Shown piece after piece: positions 1 through 6,775 of a DNA stretch of 11,134 nt; the stretch's first letter is position 1, and each line of letters starts with the position of its first letter. Origin of the DNA: an uncultured Clostridiaceae bacterium (GTDB taxonomy: Bacteria; Bacillota; Clostridia; Lachnospirales; Lachnospiraceae); assembly GCA_958441075.1 (NCBI GenBank), contig CAUCBQ010000064.1:1-11134 (forward strand). The letters run 5' to 3'. The notes under the pieces were generated by a model. The model was not told where the DNA came from and searched no databases. It worked only from the letters and a program-made list of their open reading frames with translations. A program made the position numbers and the translations under genes.

Positions 1-426
1 GAGGAGACAGAGCTTACCAGAATCCACAGAAAAGACAGCGGCCTGTCTGACCGGAGAGAGGACAGACGGTACAGGAGAGTAACCGCCCGGCTGGAGGGCT
101 GGAGCCAGGAGATGAGGGGAGCTTCTCTCAATGAGGCCGAAGAGGCATGGCAGTGGATCAGAGAACAGTTTATGGAACGCAGTGACAGCTATGAGGCTCA
201 GAAGGATGGCTGTGCCAAAGCCTTAGAACATGCATTTGACTTTATGGAGACTGCCTTTGGAAACGGTCAGGAAATGGTTATCTTTATCACATCATTAAAT
301 ACAGGCATTTACAGTATAGAGTTTCTGAAGGAATATGAGTGTGAGCGGTATTATCACTATAATAAAGAGCTGCTCTTTGACGAGCAGGAAGCAGGTGTAA
401 GGGGACTCTTAGAGAGAAGGGCCTGA
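1..426 (+). CDS. 3' part of an unidentified protein (start lies before the window)
   Basis: The reading frame is open from the first base to the TGA at 424-426, so this is the C-terminal 141 residues of a gene that begins upstream. An ATG occurs at 112, but the frame continues upstream of it without a stop and with no ribosome binding site before it, so it is unlikely to be the start. The first 40 or so residues are very rich in Arg, Asp and Glu. They are followed by a more regular soluble domain with conserved-looking stretches such as EMVIFITSLNTGIYSIEFL and YYHYNKELLFDEQE. There is no membrane segment or catalytic motif I can name. It faintly recalls the C-terminus of the clostridial DUF5716 proteins of unknown function, from memory only. 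It ends 17 bases before the sigma-54 activator and could be co-transcribed with it. Function unknown. Confidence 0.75.
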   Translation, partial: EETELTRIHRKDSGLSDRREDRRYRRVTARLEGWSQEMRGASLNEAEEAWQWIREQFMERSDSYEAQKDGCAKALEHAFDFMETAFGNGQEMVIFITSLNTGIYSIEFLKEYECERYYHYNKELLFDEQEAGVRGLLERRA

Positions 427-443
427 AAAGGAGGAACTTTGGG

Positions 444-2558
444 GTGGAGCAAAAGAAAAAGATAACAGTGATCACGCTGATTCCCCGTTCCGGCCGGTTT
501 TATGCCGGACAGGTGAAGGAATTGTTTGGAGATCTGGCAGAGGTAACGTATTTCAGTACCGGAGACCGGTCGGTGGAGCAGATCCATCCGGCAGATCTGT
601 ATCTGGTTTCTACGGACGCCTTTGAAACTGCGGAGGATGCCGCAAAATATATTCCGCCCCAGGCTCAGGTGGTGGAGATCCAGCTGACCTATCCCAAAGA
701 GGTGATCCGTACCTTAAAAGAGCTTCCGAGGGGGACAAAGGTTCTCTTTGTAAATGTGACCCGTCAGATGGCAAGGGAAGCAGTGACCCAGTTGGAACAG
801 CTGGGGGTAAACCAGCTGTATTTCGTGCCCTTTGGAGCGGACGGTACTGAGAATCCGGGATGGAGAAAGGAAAATATAGGCATTGCAGTGACGCCGGATG
901 AGCTGTCCTTTGTACCGGAGGGGATAAAGCAGGTGATCAATATCGGTCATCGCCCCTGTACGCCTGCTACCATGATTGAGGCGGCCCTGCGGCTGGGACA
1001 TGAGGAGCTTTTGGAGGGAAAGGCGTTTCAGGGCTATATGCGTTCTGTGGCGGCGGAAAATTACAGCTTTGAGCATATGTTTGACCGTTCACGGAGGCTG
1101 GAAAGCCGTTATGAGCTTCTGATTGAAATTCTGGATGAAGGAATGATTGGTGTAAATGAACATGGCGAGGTTATTGCCTGTAATCAGAAAGCGGCAGATA
1201 TTACAGGGTGCCGCCCAAAGCAGGCGATTAGACGGCCTGCGGAAATGGTATTTCCCTATATACCCTTTGGAGCCTGTCTGCGGTATCAGAAGAAGGAACC
1301 GCCGCGGCTGATCCGAATTGGTTCCGCCAACATCAATCTGTCTGTGGTTCCGGTCATCCGGGCAGGCGAGTGTCTGGGAGCATTCGCATCCCTTCAGCGT
1401 TTTAATGAACTGGAAAAACGCCAGAATGAGCTTAGGGGACAGCTGCTGCGGAAGGGATATCTGGCAAAATATCGTTTTGAGGATGTGGTAGGCTGTTCCG
1501 AAGCTATTGAGCGCACCAGAGATATTTTGAGGAAAATGGCTGAGGCTGAGTCGCCGGTTCTTCTCATCGGTGAAACGGGTACGGGAAAGGAGCTTTTTGC
1601 CCATGCAGTCCATCTGGCTTCCAGAAGGAGTGATGGGCCATTTGTTGCAATTAATGTGGCTGCCATGCCGGAAAATCTGCTGGAAAGCGAGCTTTTCGGT
1701 TATGAAGAAGGCGCCTTTACCGGAGCGAAAAAGGGAGGAAGGCCGGGCCTGTTTGAGTTTGCTCATCAGGGAACCCTGTTTCTGGATGAGGTTGAGGGAA
1801 TGAGTCCTGCCATGCAGGTAAAGCTTCTGAGAGTACTTCAGGAGCAGGAGGTTATGAGGGTAGGCGGCAATCAGATCATTCATGTGGACGTGCGGATTGT
1901 GGCAGCTACTAACGAGGCTCTGGAAGAACGGGTGGAAAAGGGCAGCTTTCGAAGAGATCTTTATTACCGTTTAAATGCGCTTCCTGCCCTTATTCCTCCT
2001 CTCAGGGAAAGAGGGGACGATATTTTTCTGCTGATTGATTATTTCCGGAAACAGGCCGGAGGTACATTTGAGCTTTCAAAAGAAGTGCATGAGATGTTTG
2101 TAAGCTACCGCTGGCCGGGCAACATACGAGAGCTGGCAAATGTAGTGGAGTATCTGTGTTTTACGGGGAAAAAGGTGATTGCTCCTGAGGATCTGCCTGT
2201 GACATTTATCCGGTCGGCGGAACGGCCGGAAAACAGAAGACAGTCTCAGAGATGCGAAAAAGAGATACGGGAAGAAAAGGAGTATTTCTTTGAAGCGGAG
2301 GAAAAGGATGAGGTGTTCTGGTTTGTTCTGGGCAGGCTTTATGAGGCAGGCGCAAAGGGACAGATGGTGGGCAGGGAATACCTTTTAAAAGAGGCTAAAG
2401 AGCGTCATCTGCCTGTATCCCAGCATGAGATCCGCCGGACTTTAGAACGTCTTTCAAATCTGGGCCTGGTAAGGGTGACCAGAGGCCGGGGCGGCAGCAG
2501 AATCACCCCGGAAGGCTGGGAAATGTGGGAACGGTTAGGTGGGAGTATAACCATTTAG
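444..2558 (+). CDS. sigma-54-dependent transcriptional activator (PAS, AAA+, winged-helix C-terminus)
   Basis: This 704-residue enhancer-binding protein would use ATP hydrolysis to open promoters bound by sigma-54 RNA polymerase. Translation starts at GTG 444, preceded by AAAGGAGGAA (427-436) at good spacing. Residues 1 to about 215 form an alpha/beta sensor region that I cannot assign with confidence; it is at best distantly PrpR_N-like. Residues about 220-320 look like a PAS domain (ELLIEILDEGMIGVNEHGEV), so a small-molecule signal is likely. The AAA+ domain follows with Walker A GETGTGKE (376-383), the sigma-54-contacting GAFTGA loop (423-428), Walker B LFLDE (445-449), the FRRDLYYRLN arginine-finger region (502-511) and sensor II WPGNIREL (557-564). 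The last 85 or so residues lack a typical Fis HTH and instead resemble a winged helix (EIRRTLERLSNLGLVRVTRG). The gene lies just upstream of a sigma-54 promoter and probably controls the following operon. The AAA+ assignment is certain; the target and effector are inferred or unknown. Confidence 0.95.
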   Translation: MEQKKKITVITLIPRSGRFYAGQVKELFGDLAEVTYFSTGDRSVEQIHPADLYLVSTDAFETAEDAAKYIPPQAQVVEIQLTYPKEVIRTLKELPRGTKVLFVNVTRQMAREAVTQLEQLGVNQLYFVPFGADGTENPGWRKENIGIAVTPDELSFVPEGIKQVINIGHRPCTPATMIEAALRLGHEELLEGKAFQGYMRSVAAENYSFEHMFDRSRRLESRYELLIEILDEGMIGVNEHGEVIACNQKAADITGCRPKQAIRRPAEMVFPYIPFGACLRYQKKEPPRLIRIGSANINLSVVPVIRAGECLGAFASLQRFNELEKRQNELRGQLLRKGYLAKYRFEDVVGCSEAIERTRDILRKMAEAESPVLLIGETGTGKELFAHAVHLASRRSDGPFVAINVAAMPENLLESELFGYEEGAFTGAKKGGRPGLFEFAHQGTLFLDEVEGMSPAMQVKLLRVLQEQEVMRVGGNQIIHVDVRIVAATNEALEERVEKGSFRRDLYYRLNALPALIPPLRERGDDIFLLIDYFRKQAGGTFELSKEVHEMFVSYRWPGNIRELANVVEYLCFTGKKVIAPEDLPVTFIRSAERPENRRQSQRCEKEIREEKEYFFEAEEKDEVFWFVLGRLYEAGAKGQMVGREYLLKEAKERHLPVSQHEIRRTLERLSNLGLVRVTRGRGGSRITPEGWEMWERLGGSITI

Positions 2559-2633
2559 ACCATTTAAACCATAATAATCAAGGACAAATGGTTAAATAAC
2601 CAGTTGAGACTTTGGAATATAATGGAAAACCAT
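2550..2633. promoter_or_regulatory. putative enhancer (UAS) cluster for the sigma-54 activator
   Basis: A cluster of related half-sites sits upstream of the sigma-54 promoter. ACCATTTA occurs at 2550-2557 and 2559-2566 and ACCAT at 2568-2572, with a 9-base period. AAATGGTTA follows at 2586-2594. The perfect inverted repeat TGGTTA-AA-TAACCA lies at 2589-2602, and ATGG-AAAA-CCAT at 2622-2633. AACCAT (2567-2572) and ATGGTT (2588-2593) also form a wider dyad. The first copy overlaps the last two codons and stop of the activator gene. Relative to a start near 2682 the sites lie at about -50 to -130, the usual range for enhancer-binding proteins. The repeats are directly visible; binding by the neighbouring activator is inferred. 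Confidence 0.7.
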
Positions 2634-2654
2634 GTAAATTCGTTGTTTTGAAAA

Positions 2655-2671
2655 TTGGCATGATTTTTGCT
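2655..2671 (+). promoter_or_regulatory. sigma-54 -24/-12 promoter
   Basis: TTGGCATGATTTTTGCT matches the sigma-54 consensus (TTGGCACG-N4-TTGCW) at all but one informative base. The invariant GG (2657-2658) and GC (2669-2670) are separated by exactly 10 bases. Transcription should start about 12 bases past the GC, near 2682. The next gene begins at 2727. A sigma-54 activator gene immediately upstream makes the call strong. It should drive the four genes up to the terminator at 8466. Confidence 0.88.
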
Positions 2672-2683
2672 GTATATTATAGT
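2655..2683 (+). promoter_or_regulatory. possible sigma-A-type promoter overlapping the sigma-54 core
   Basis: TTGGCA (2655-2660) and TATAGT (2678-2683) each match the sigma-A -35 and -10 consensus at five of six bases, with the optimal 17-base spacer. The -35 shares its bases with the sigma-54 -24 element, so the two holoenzymes could not occupy the site together. The match may be fortuitous in an AT-rich region; only start-site mapping could tell. Confidence 0.4.
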
Positions 2684-2714
2684 AACTGTGTAAGATGCAG
2701 TAGAATAACAGATC

Positions 2715-2720
2715 GGAGAG
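2715..2720 (+). promoter_or_regulatory. ribosome binding site deciding the MalY-type start
   Basis: GGAGAG lies 6 bases before ATG 2727. A TTG at 2721, two codons upstream in frame, directly abuts this motif and is too close to be used, so ATG 2727 is preferred. Confidence 0.75.
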
Positions 2721-2726
2721 TTGGCT

Positions 2727-3902
2727 ATGAAGTATGATTTTGATCAGGTGGTGGACCGCAGTAAAAACCGCTCAGCCAAGTACGATGAGCGGAAGAAGAA
2801 ATTCGGCAGGGAGGATGTAATTCCTCTGTGGGTCGCAGACATGGATTTTAAAACCGCCCAGCCTGTGATCGACGCCATGAAGGCCAGGGCAGAGGAAGGG
2901 ATCTGGGGATATACATCCAGGCCGGATTCCTATTTCGATGCAGTGTGCAGCTGGCAGAAACGCCGCAATGGCTGGGAGATTGACCGCTCCATGTTAAGCT
3001 TCAGCGTAGGCGTGGTGCCTTCTTTATCCTCTATGGTATTCGTGTTTACAGAACCGGGGGATAAGGTTCTGATCCAGACGCCGGTATATTCGGAGTTCTA
3101 TGATGTTACAGAGAGCTGGGGCCGTGAGGTCATTGAAAATCCTATAGTGGAAAAAGACGGTGTGTGGTCTGTGGATTTTGAAGATTTTGAGAAAAAGGCA
3201 AAGGAAGCAAAGATTTTTTTCCTGTGCAGTCCCCACAATCCTCTGGGAATTGTCTGGACCAGAGAAGAGCTTACAAGAATGTGTCAGATCTGTATTGCCA
3301 ACGATGTGCTTATCGTATCGGACGAGATCCATTCAGACCTGATTTTCCATGGAAAGCAGCATATTCCCACAGCAACCCTTTCGCCGGAGATTGCTTCCCA
3401 TGTGATTACCTGTATTTCCGGCACAAAGACCTTTAATCTGGCAGGCCTGCAGGCTTCAGCGGTTGTATTTCCAAATATGGAACTGAAAAAACGGTTTGAT
3501 AAGTTCTGGTTTAATCTGGATATTCACCGGAATAATGCCTTCAGTTCCATTGCCATGGAAACTGCCTTTAACGAGGGAGAGGAGTGGCTGGAGCAGCTTC
3601 TTGTCTACATTGACGGCAATTTTGAGCTGATCCGCAGCTTCTGTGCGGAAAATATTCCTCAGATTCGTCCTAATGTACCGGATGCTACCTATCTGGTATG
3701 GCTGGACTGCCGGGGACTGGAAATGGAAAATGAGGAGCTGCGCCGCTTTATGATTGAGGAGGCAGGGCTGGGATTAAATGAAGGCTGGTCCTTTGGCAGG
3801 AGCCTGTCCGGCTATATGCGCCTTAATGCGGCCTGTCCCAGAAGCGTCATAGAGAAGGCTTTAAAGCAGCTTAAAGAGGCGGTAGAGGCAGTGAAAAACT
3901 GA
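2727..3902 (+). CDS. MalY/PatB-type PLP-dependent C-S beta-lyase / aminotransferase
   Basis: This 391-residue fold-type I PLP enzyme has the usual length of MalY/PatB proteins. Those enzymes cleave cystathionine, cysteine and cysteine S-conjugates by beta-elimination to pyruvate, ammonia and a thiol; some relatives are aminotransferases. The N-terminal motif IPLWVADMDF is characteristic of the family. Visible cofactor and substrate residues are N171 in SPHNPLG, D199 in SDEIHSDL, the Schiff-base lysine K234 in SGTKTFNLAGLQ, and the carboxylate-binding arginine R365 in YMRLNAACPR. It is cytoplasmic, with no signal peptide. It is the first gene after the sigma-54 promoter, and the AbgT-type transporter follows after 35 bases. 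The family is certain. C-S lyase is favoured over transamination because of the MalY-type motifs and the rhodanese fusion downstream, but the substrate cannot be read from sequence. Confidence 0.92.
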   Translation: MKYDFDQVVDRSKNRSAKYDERKKKFGREDVIPLWVADMDFKTAQPVIDAMKARAEEGIWGYTSRPDSYFDAVCSWQKRRNGWEIDRSMLSFSVGVVPSLSSMVFVFTEPGDKVLIQTPVYSEFYDVTESWGREVIENPIVEKDGVWSVDFEDFEKKAKEAKIFFLCSPHNPLGIVWTREELTRMCQICIANDVLIVSDEIHSDLIFHGKQHIPTATLSPEIASHVITCISGTKTFNLAGLQASAVVFPNMELKKRFDKFWFNLDIHRNNAFSSIAMETAFNEGEEWLEQLLVYIDGNFELIRSFCAENIPQIRPNVPDATYLVWLDCRGLEMENEELRRFMIEEAGLGLNEGWSFGRSLSGYMRLNAACPRSVIEKALKQLKEAVEAVKN

Positions 3903-3924
3903 TATCTGTGAAGCTGTATAAATT

Positions 3925-3930
3925 GGAGGG
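3925..3930 (+). promoter_or_regulatory. ribosome binding site deciding the transporter start
   Basis: GGAGGG lies 7 bases before ATG 3938. The same frame is open to a GTG at 3908, but that codon has no ribosome binding site and would put the GGAGGG inside the gene, so ATG 3938 is chosen. Confidence 0.8.
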
Positions 3931-3937
3931 AAAGAAA

Positions 3938-5482
3938 ATGACAAAAGAGAAACAGAAAAAGGGGTTTATACTTCGTGCGCTGGATACAGTAGAGCGAGTG
4001 GGAAACGGTCTGCCTAATCCGGCGACTATCTTCCTGATTCTTACGGCAGTGGTAATCGTGCTGTCTGCTATCTGTGCGGCCTGCGGCGTTACGGTTACTT
4101 ATGATTATCTGGACAGCGCAAGCGGAGAGATCAGCCAGAAGACGGTTGCGGCGGTAAGTCTTCTTGCGCCGGACAGTATCCGCCATATGGTAACAACAGT
4201 TGTAAATAATTTTACCAGTTTCTTTGCTCTGGGAACCGTATTTACCATTATGATCGGTGTGGGCGTTGCTGACGGAACCGGCTTTATGTCCGCGCTTCTG
4301 CGCAAAATAGCTGCTTCCACGCCAAAGACATTTGTGACGGCAGTAGTGGTATTTTTGGGAATCATGTCCAATATTGCATCCTCTACCGGTTATGTGGTGC
4401 TGGTTCCTCTGGGCGCAGTGCTTTTCATGGCCTTTGGCCGTCACCCCATCGCAGGTTTGGCTGCGGCCTTTGCGGGTGTTTCTGGCGGATGGAGCGCTAA
4501 CCTGTTAATCGGAACCAATGATCCCATGTTTGCAGGTATGTCCACTCAGGCAGCTCAGATGATTGACCCCGGATATACGGTTCTTCCTGTATGCAACTGG
4601 TATTTCATGGTAGCATCTACGTTTCTGATTACAGCTATCGGTACCTTTGTAACAGATAAGATTGTTGAGCCACGTCTGTCTCCCTATGTTCCGGATGCTT
4701 CAGAGATGGTTCAGGATATCGGTGAGAACGAGAAGCGGGGAATGCGCTGGGCAGGAATTACGGCCTTAGCCTACATTATCTTTATGGCAGTTCTGGTTGT
4801 ACCTGAAAACGGCCTTTTAAGAAATCCGGAAACTCACGGATTTTTAACCTCTCCATTTATGAGCGGTATCATTTTCTTTATGATGCTTCTCTTCCTGCTT
4901 CCGGGTCTTGCATATGGTATCGGGGCCGGTGTGATTAAAAATGATAAGGACGTAGTTGCTCTGATGAATAAGACCATCAGCGGTCTTGCAAGCTTTATGG
5001 TGCTGATCTTCTTTGCCGCTCAGTTTACAGCCTGCTTTAACTACTCAAATCTTGGCACAATTATCTCTGTATCCGGAGCTAATTTCCTGGAGTCTGTAGG
5101 CTTTACGGGTATTCCGCTGCTGGTATGCTTTATTGTTTTAACCGCTTTTATCAATATTTTTATTGCGGTGGATTCAGCAAAATGGGCCATCATGGCGCCG
5201 ATTTTCGTTCCCATGTTCATGCGTCTGGGCTTTTCACCGGAGCTGACTCAGGTTGCATACCGAATCGGAGATTCCAGTACGAATATTATTGCTCCTCTGA
5301 TGCCCTTCTTCGTATTAACGGTAGCGTTTTTCCAGAAGTATGATAAGAAGGCGGGAATCGGCAGCGTGATTTCCACTATGCTTCCCTACTCCCTGTGCTT
5401 CCTCATCGGCTGGATCATTATGTTTATAATCTGGTATCTTTTAGGTCTGCCTTTAGGACCAGGTGCACCTTTAGTTTATTAA
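3938..5482 (+). CDS. AbgT-family transporter (p-aminobenzoyl-glutamate / peptide-type carrier)
   Basis: This 514-residue integral membrane protein is close in length to E. coli AbgT (about 510). After a short basic cytoplasmic N-terminus there are many hydrophobic segments, for example around residues 31-50, 96-111, 131-165, 222-240, 275-290, 309-325, 350-365, 392-412 and 484-503. Family signatures are the re-entrant-type stretch GGWSANLLIGTNDP (183-196) and GDSSTNIIAPLMPF (444-457). Characterised AbgT-family members import p-aminobenzoyl-glutamate or export sulfonamides and are ion-coupled. In clostridial genomes many homologues sit beside peptidases, which suggests uptake of dipeptides or amidated amino acids. 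Here no M20 AbgA/AbgB-type hydrolase is adjacent; an M24 peptidase follows after 22 bases instead. Import of a peptide-like substrate is therefore inferred, not shown. Confidence 0.9.
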   Translation: MTKEKQKKGFILRALDTVERVGNGLPNPATIFLILTAVVIVLSAICAACGVTVTYDYLDSASGEISQKTVAAVSLLAPDSIRHMVTTVVNNFTSFFALGTVFTIMIGVGVADGTGFMSALLRKIAASTPKTFVTAVVVFLGIMSNIASSTGYVVLVPLGAVLFMAFGRHPIAGLAAAFAGVSGGWSANLLIGTNDPMFAGMSTQAAQMIDPGYTVLPVCNWYFMVASTFLITAIGTFVTDKIVEPRLSPYVPDASEMVQDIGENEKRGMRWAGITALAYIIFMAVLVVPENGLLRNPETHGFLTSPFMSGIIFFMMLLFLLPGLAYGIGAGVIKNDKDVVALMNKTISGLASFMVLIFFAAQFTACFNYSNLGTIISVSGANFLESVGFTGIPLLVCFIVLTAFINIFIAVDSAKWAIMAPIFVPMFMRLGFSPELTQVAYRIGDSSTNIIAPLMPFFVLTVAFFQKYDKKAGIGSVISTMLPYSLCFLIGWIIMFIIWYLLGLPLGPGAPLVY

Positions 5483-5504
5483 TAAAAATAGAGGGGGATT
5501 TCAG

Positions 5505-6692
5505 ATGATGCAGCCCAAAGAAGGCAGGATAAAAGAACTGCTGAAGCAGCAGGGAATTGACGGGGCTATCGTGTCCTCGCCGGAAAATTTTCACTATGTA
5601 ACAGGCTTTGGAGGCCATCAGCATACCGTATCCAGACAGCCGGGCTTTACACTGGCTGTGATGCGGGCTGACGATACGGTTCCCACTCATATTACCACCA
5701 TGGATTTTGAGGCGGAAACCTTCCGCAGAAAGGCTGCGGGAAAGGGGTTTGTGGTGGACTGCTATGATACCTGGGTAGGCCTTAAAACCTGGCCGGAGAT
5801 CGCAGAGGGGGCAGTAGTTCCTGATCCGGAGAGAATGCTCAGCTCCAGAGATAAACTGGAAAAGTTTGTAAGGGAATGTGATCTGGCAGACAGACGGATC
5901 GGCGTTGAGCTGGATTATCTTCCTGTTCCCTATTACCAGATGCTCTGTGAAATGTTTCCGGAAGCAGAATTTGTAAATATTTCCGATCTGTTTGTCTATG
6001 CCAGAAGTGTAAAGACAGCAGAGGAAATCGAAATGTTCCGCCGTCTCTGCCGGATTGCAGATCATGGCTTTACGGAGGTCAGCAAAATGGTGGGAATAGG
6101 AATTACAGAGAGGGAAATGGTTTCCTGTTTCCGGGAGGATGTAATCAAATCCGGTTTTTGTGTTCCAAGCTCCTGGTCCATGTTTTCCACAGGGCCGGCC
6201 GGAGCCAGACTGACTCTTCCGGAGGATGGAGTGGTTAAGCCAGGTCATGTGGTGAAATTTGATGCAGGTGTGAATGCGGAGTTTGATTTTTATACCACAG
6301 ACACCTCCAGAGCCTGGTGCATGGAGGGAACAGATCCGGCCCTCCTGAAATTGAAGGAACGTCTTTATGAAGGACAGCGGCGTATGATTGCCACAGCCAG
6401 ACCGGGAGTTCCCATTAATGAGCTGTATCATGCAGCCTATGATTATGTGAAGGAGAAATTCCCCTGTTACCGGAGAGGCCATCAGGGGCATTCCATCAGC
6501 ATGGGGCCGGCTACAGCGGAAGCGCCCTATATCAACGCGTCGACCACAAGGCCTCTGGAGGCAGGTATGGTGCTGGCTATGGAAGTTCCCTGTTATATTG
6601 ACGGAGTCAATGGGTTTAATATTGAGGATATGGTGCTGATCACTGAAAACGGGTGCGAGGTACTGACGCCGGGAACTCCGCATTTTTTATAA
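5505..6692 (+). CDS. M24-family metallopeptidase (Xaa-Pro dipeptidase/aminopeptidase-like)
   Basis: This 395-residue protein has the two-domain layout of creatinase/prolidase enzymes: an N-terminal substrate domain (about 1-165) and a C-terminal pita-bread catalytic domain. All five metal ligands are present: D253 (FDAGVN), D266 (TTDTSR), H329 (GHQGHSIS), E360 (AMEVPCY) and E374 (NIEDMV). H326 may be the extra substrate-side histidine. The enzyme should therefore be active as a two-metal hydrolase. It is cytoplasmic with no signal peptide. The start is ATG 5505 after GAGGGGGA (5491-5498); ATG 5508 is equally possible. It lies 22 bases behind the transporter, and hydrolysis of the imported compound is the natural role. 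M24 enzymes include prolidases, aminopeptidases and creatinases, so proline specificity is not proven; some related proteins act on other peptide or amidine bonds. Confidence 0.92.
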   Translation: MMQPKEGRIKELLKQQGIDGAIVSSPENFHYVTGFGGHQHTVSRQPGFTLAVMRADDTVPTHITTMDFEAETFRRKAAGKGFVVDCYDTWVGLKTWPEIAEGAVVPDPERMLSSRDKLEKFVRECDLADRRIGVELDYLPVPYYQMLCEMFPEAEFVNISDLFVYARSVKTAEEIEMFRRLCRIADHGFTEVSKMVGIGITEREMVSCFREDVIKSGFCVPSSWSMFSTGPAGARLTLPEDGVVKPGHVVKFDAGVNAEFDFYTTDTSRAWCMEGTDPALLKLKERLYEGQRRMIATARPGVPINELYHAAYDYVKEKFPCYRRGHQGHSISMGPATAEAPYINASTTRPLEAGMVLAMEVPCYIDGVNGFNIEDMVLITENGCEVLTPGTPHFL

Positions 6693-6710
6693 GCAAATAA
6701 GATTGTACAG

Positions 6711-6734
6711 AAGCCCTGCCGGATGACAGGGCTT
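6711..6734 (+). other. intercistronic hairpin between the peptidase and flavoprotein genes
   Basis: AAGCCCTG (6711-6718) and CAGGGCTT (6727-6734) form a perfect 8-bp stem around an 8-base loop. No run of T follows, so it is not a classical intrinsic terminator. It sits in an 83-base gap, the longest inside the operon. It might stabilise a processed mRNA 3' end or reduce read-through. Confidence 0.6.
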
Positions 6735-6775
6735 GCTGTGCACTTAAAGATTATGATAGAAGGAGGTATTTTACT

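Noticed and set aside
1089..1883. 264-codon minus-strand open frame inside the activator gene
   Set aside because: It lies opposite the conserved PAS and AAA+ coding sequence and has no recognisable domain.
2618..2623. Perfect TATAAT as a sigma-A -10 box
   Set aside because: No acceptable -35 hexamer lies 16-18 bases upstream; the nearest TTGAGA (2604-2609) is only 8 bases away. It lies inside the enhancer cluster.
3812..4444. 210-codon minus-strand open frame across the MalY/transporter junction
   Set aside because: Same reasoning: antisense to conserved coding sequence and of unnatural composition.
5424..6683. 419-codon open frame on the minus strand opposite the M24 peptidase gene
   Set aside because: The plus-strand frame has all five metal ligands and a good ribosome binding site. 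The minus frame is rich in Cys, His and Arg with no recognisable domain and is an antisense shadow.
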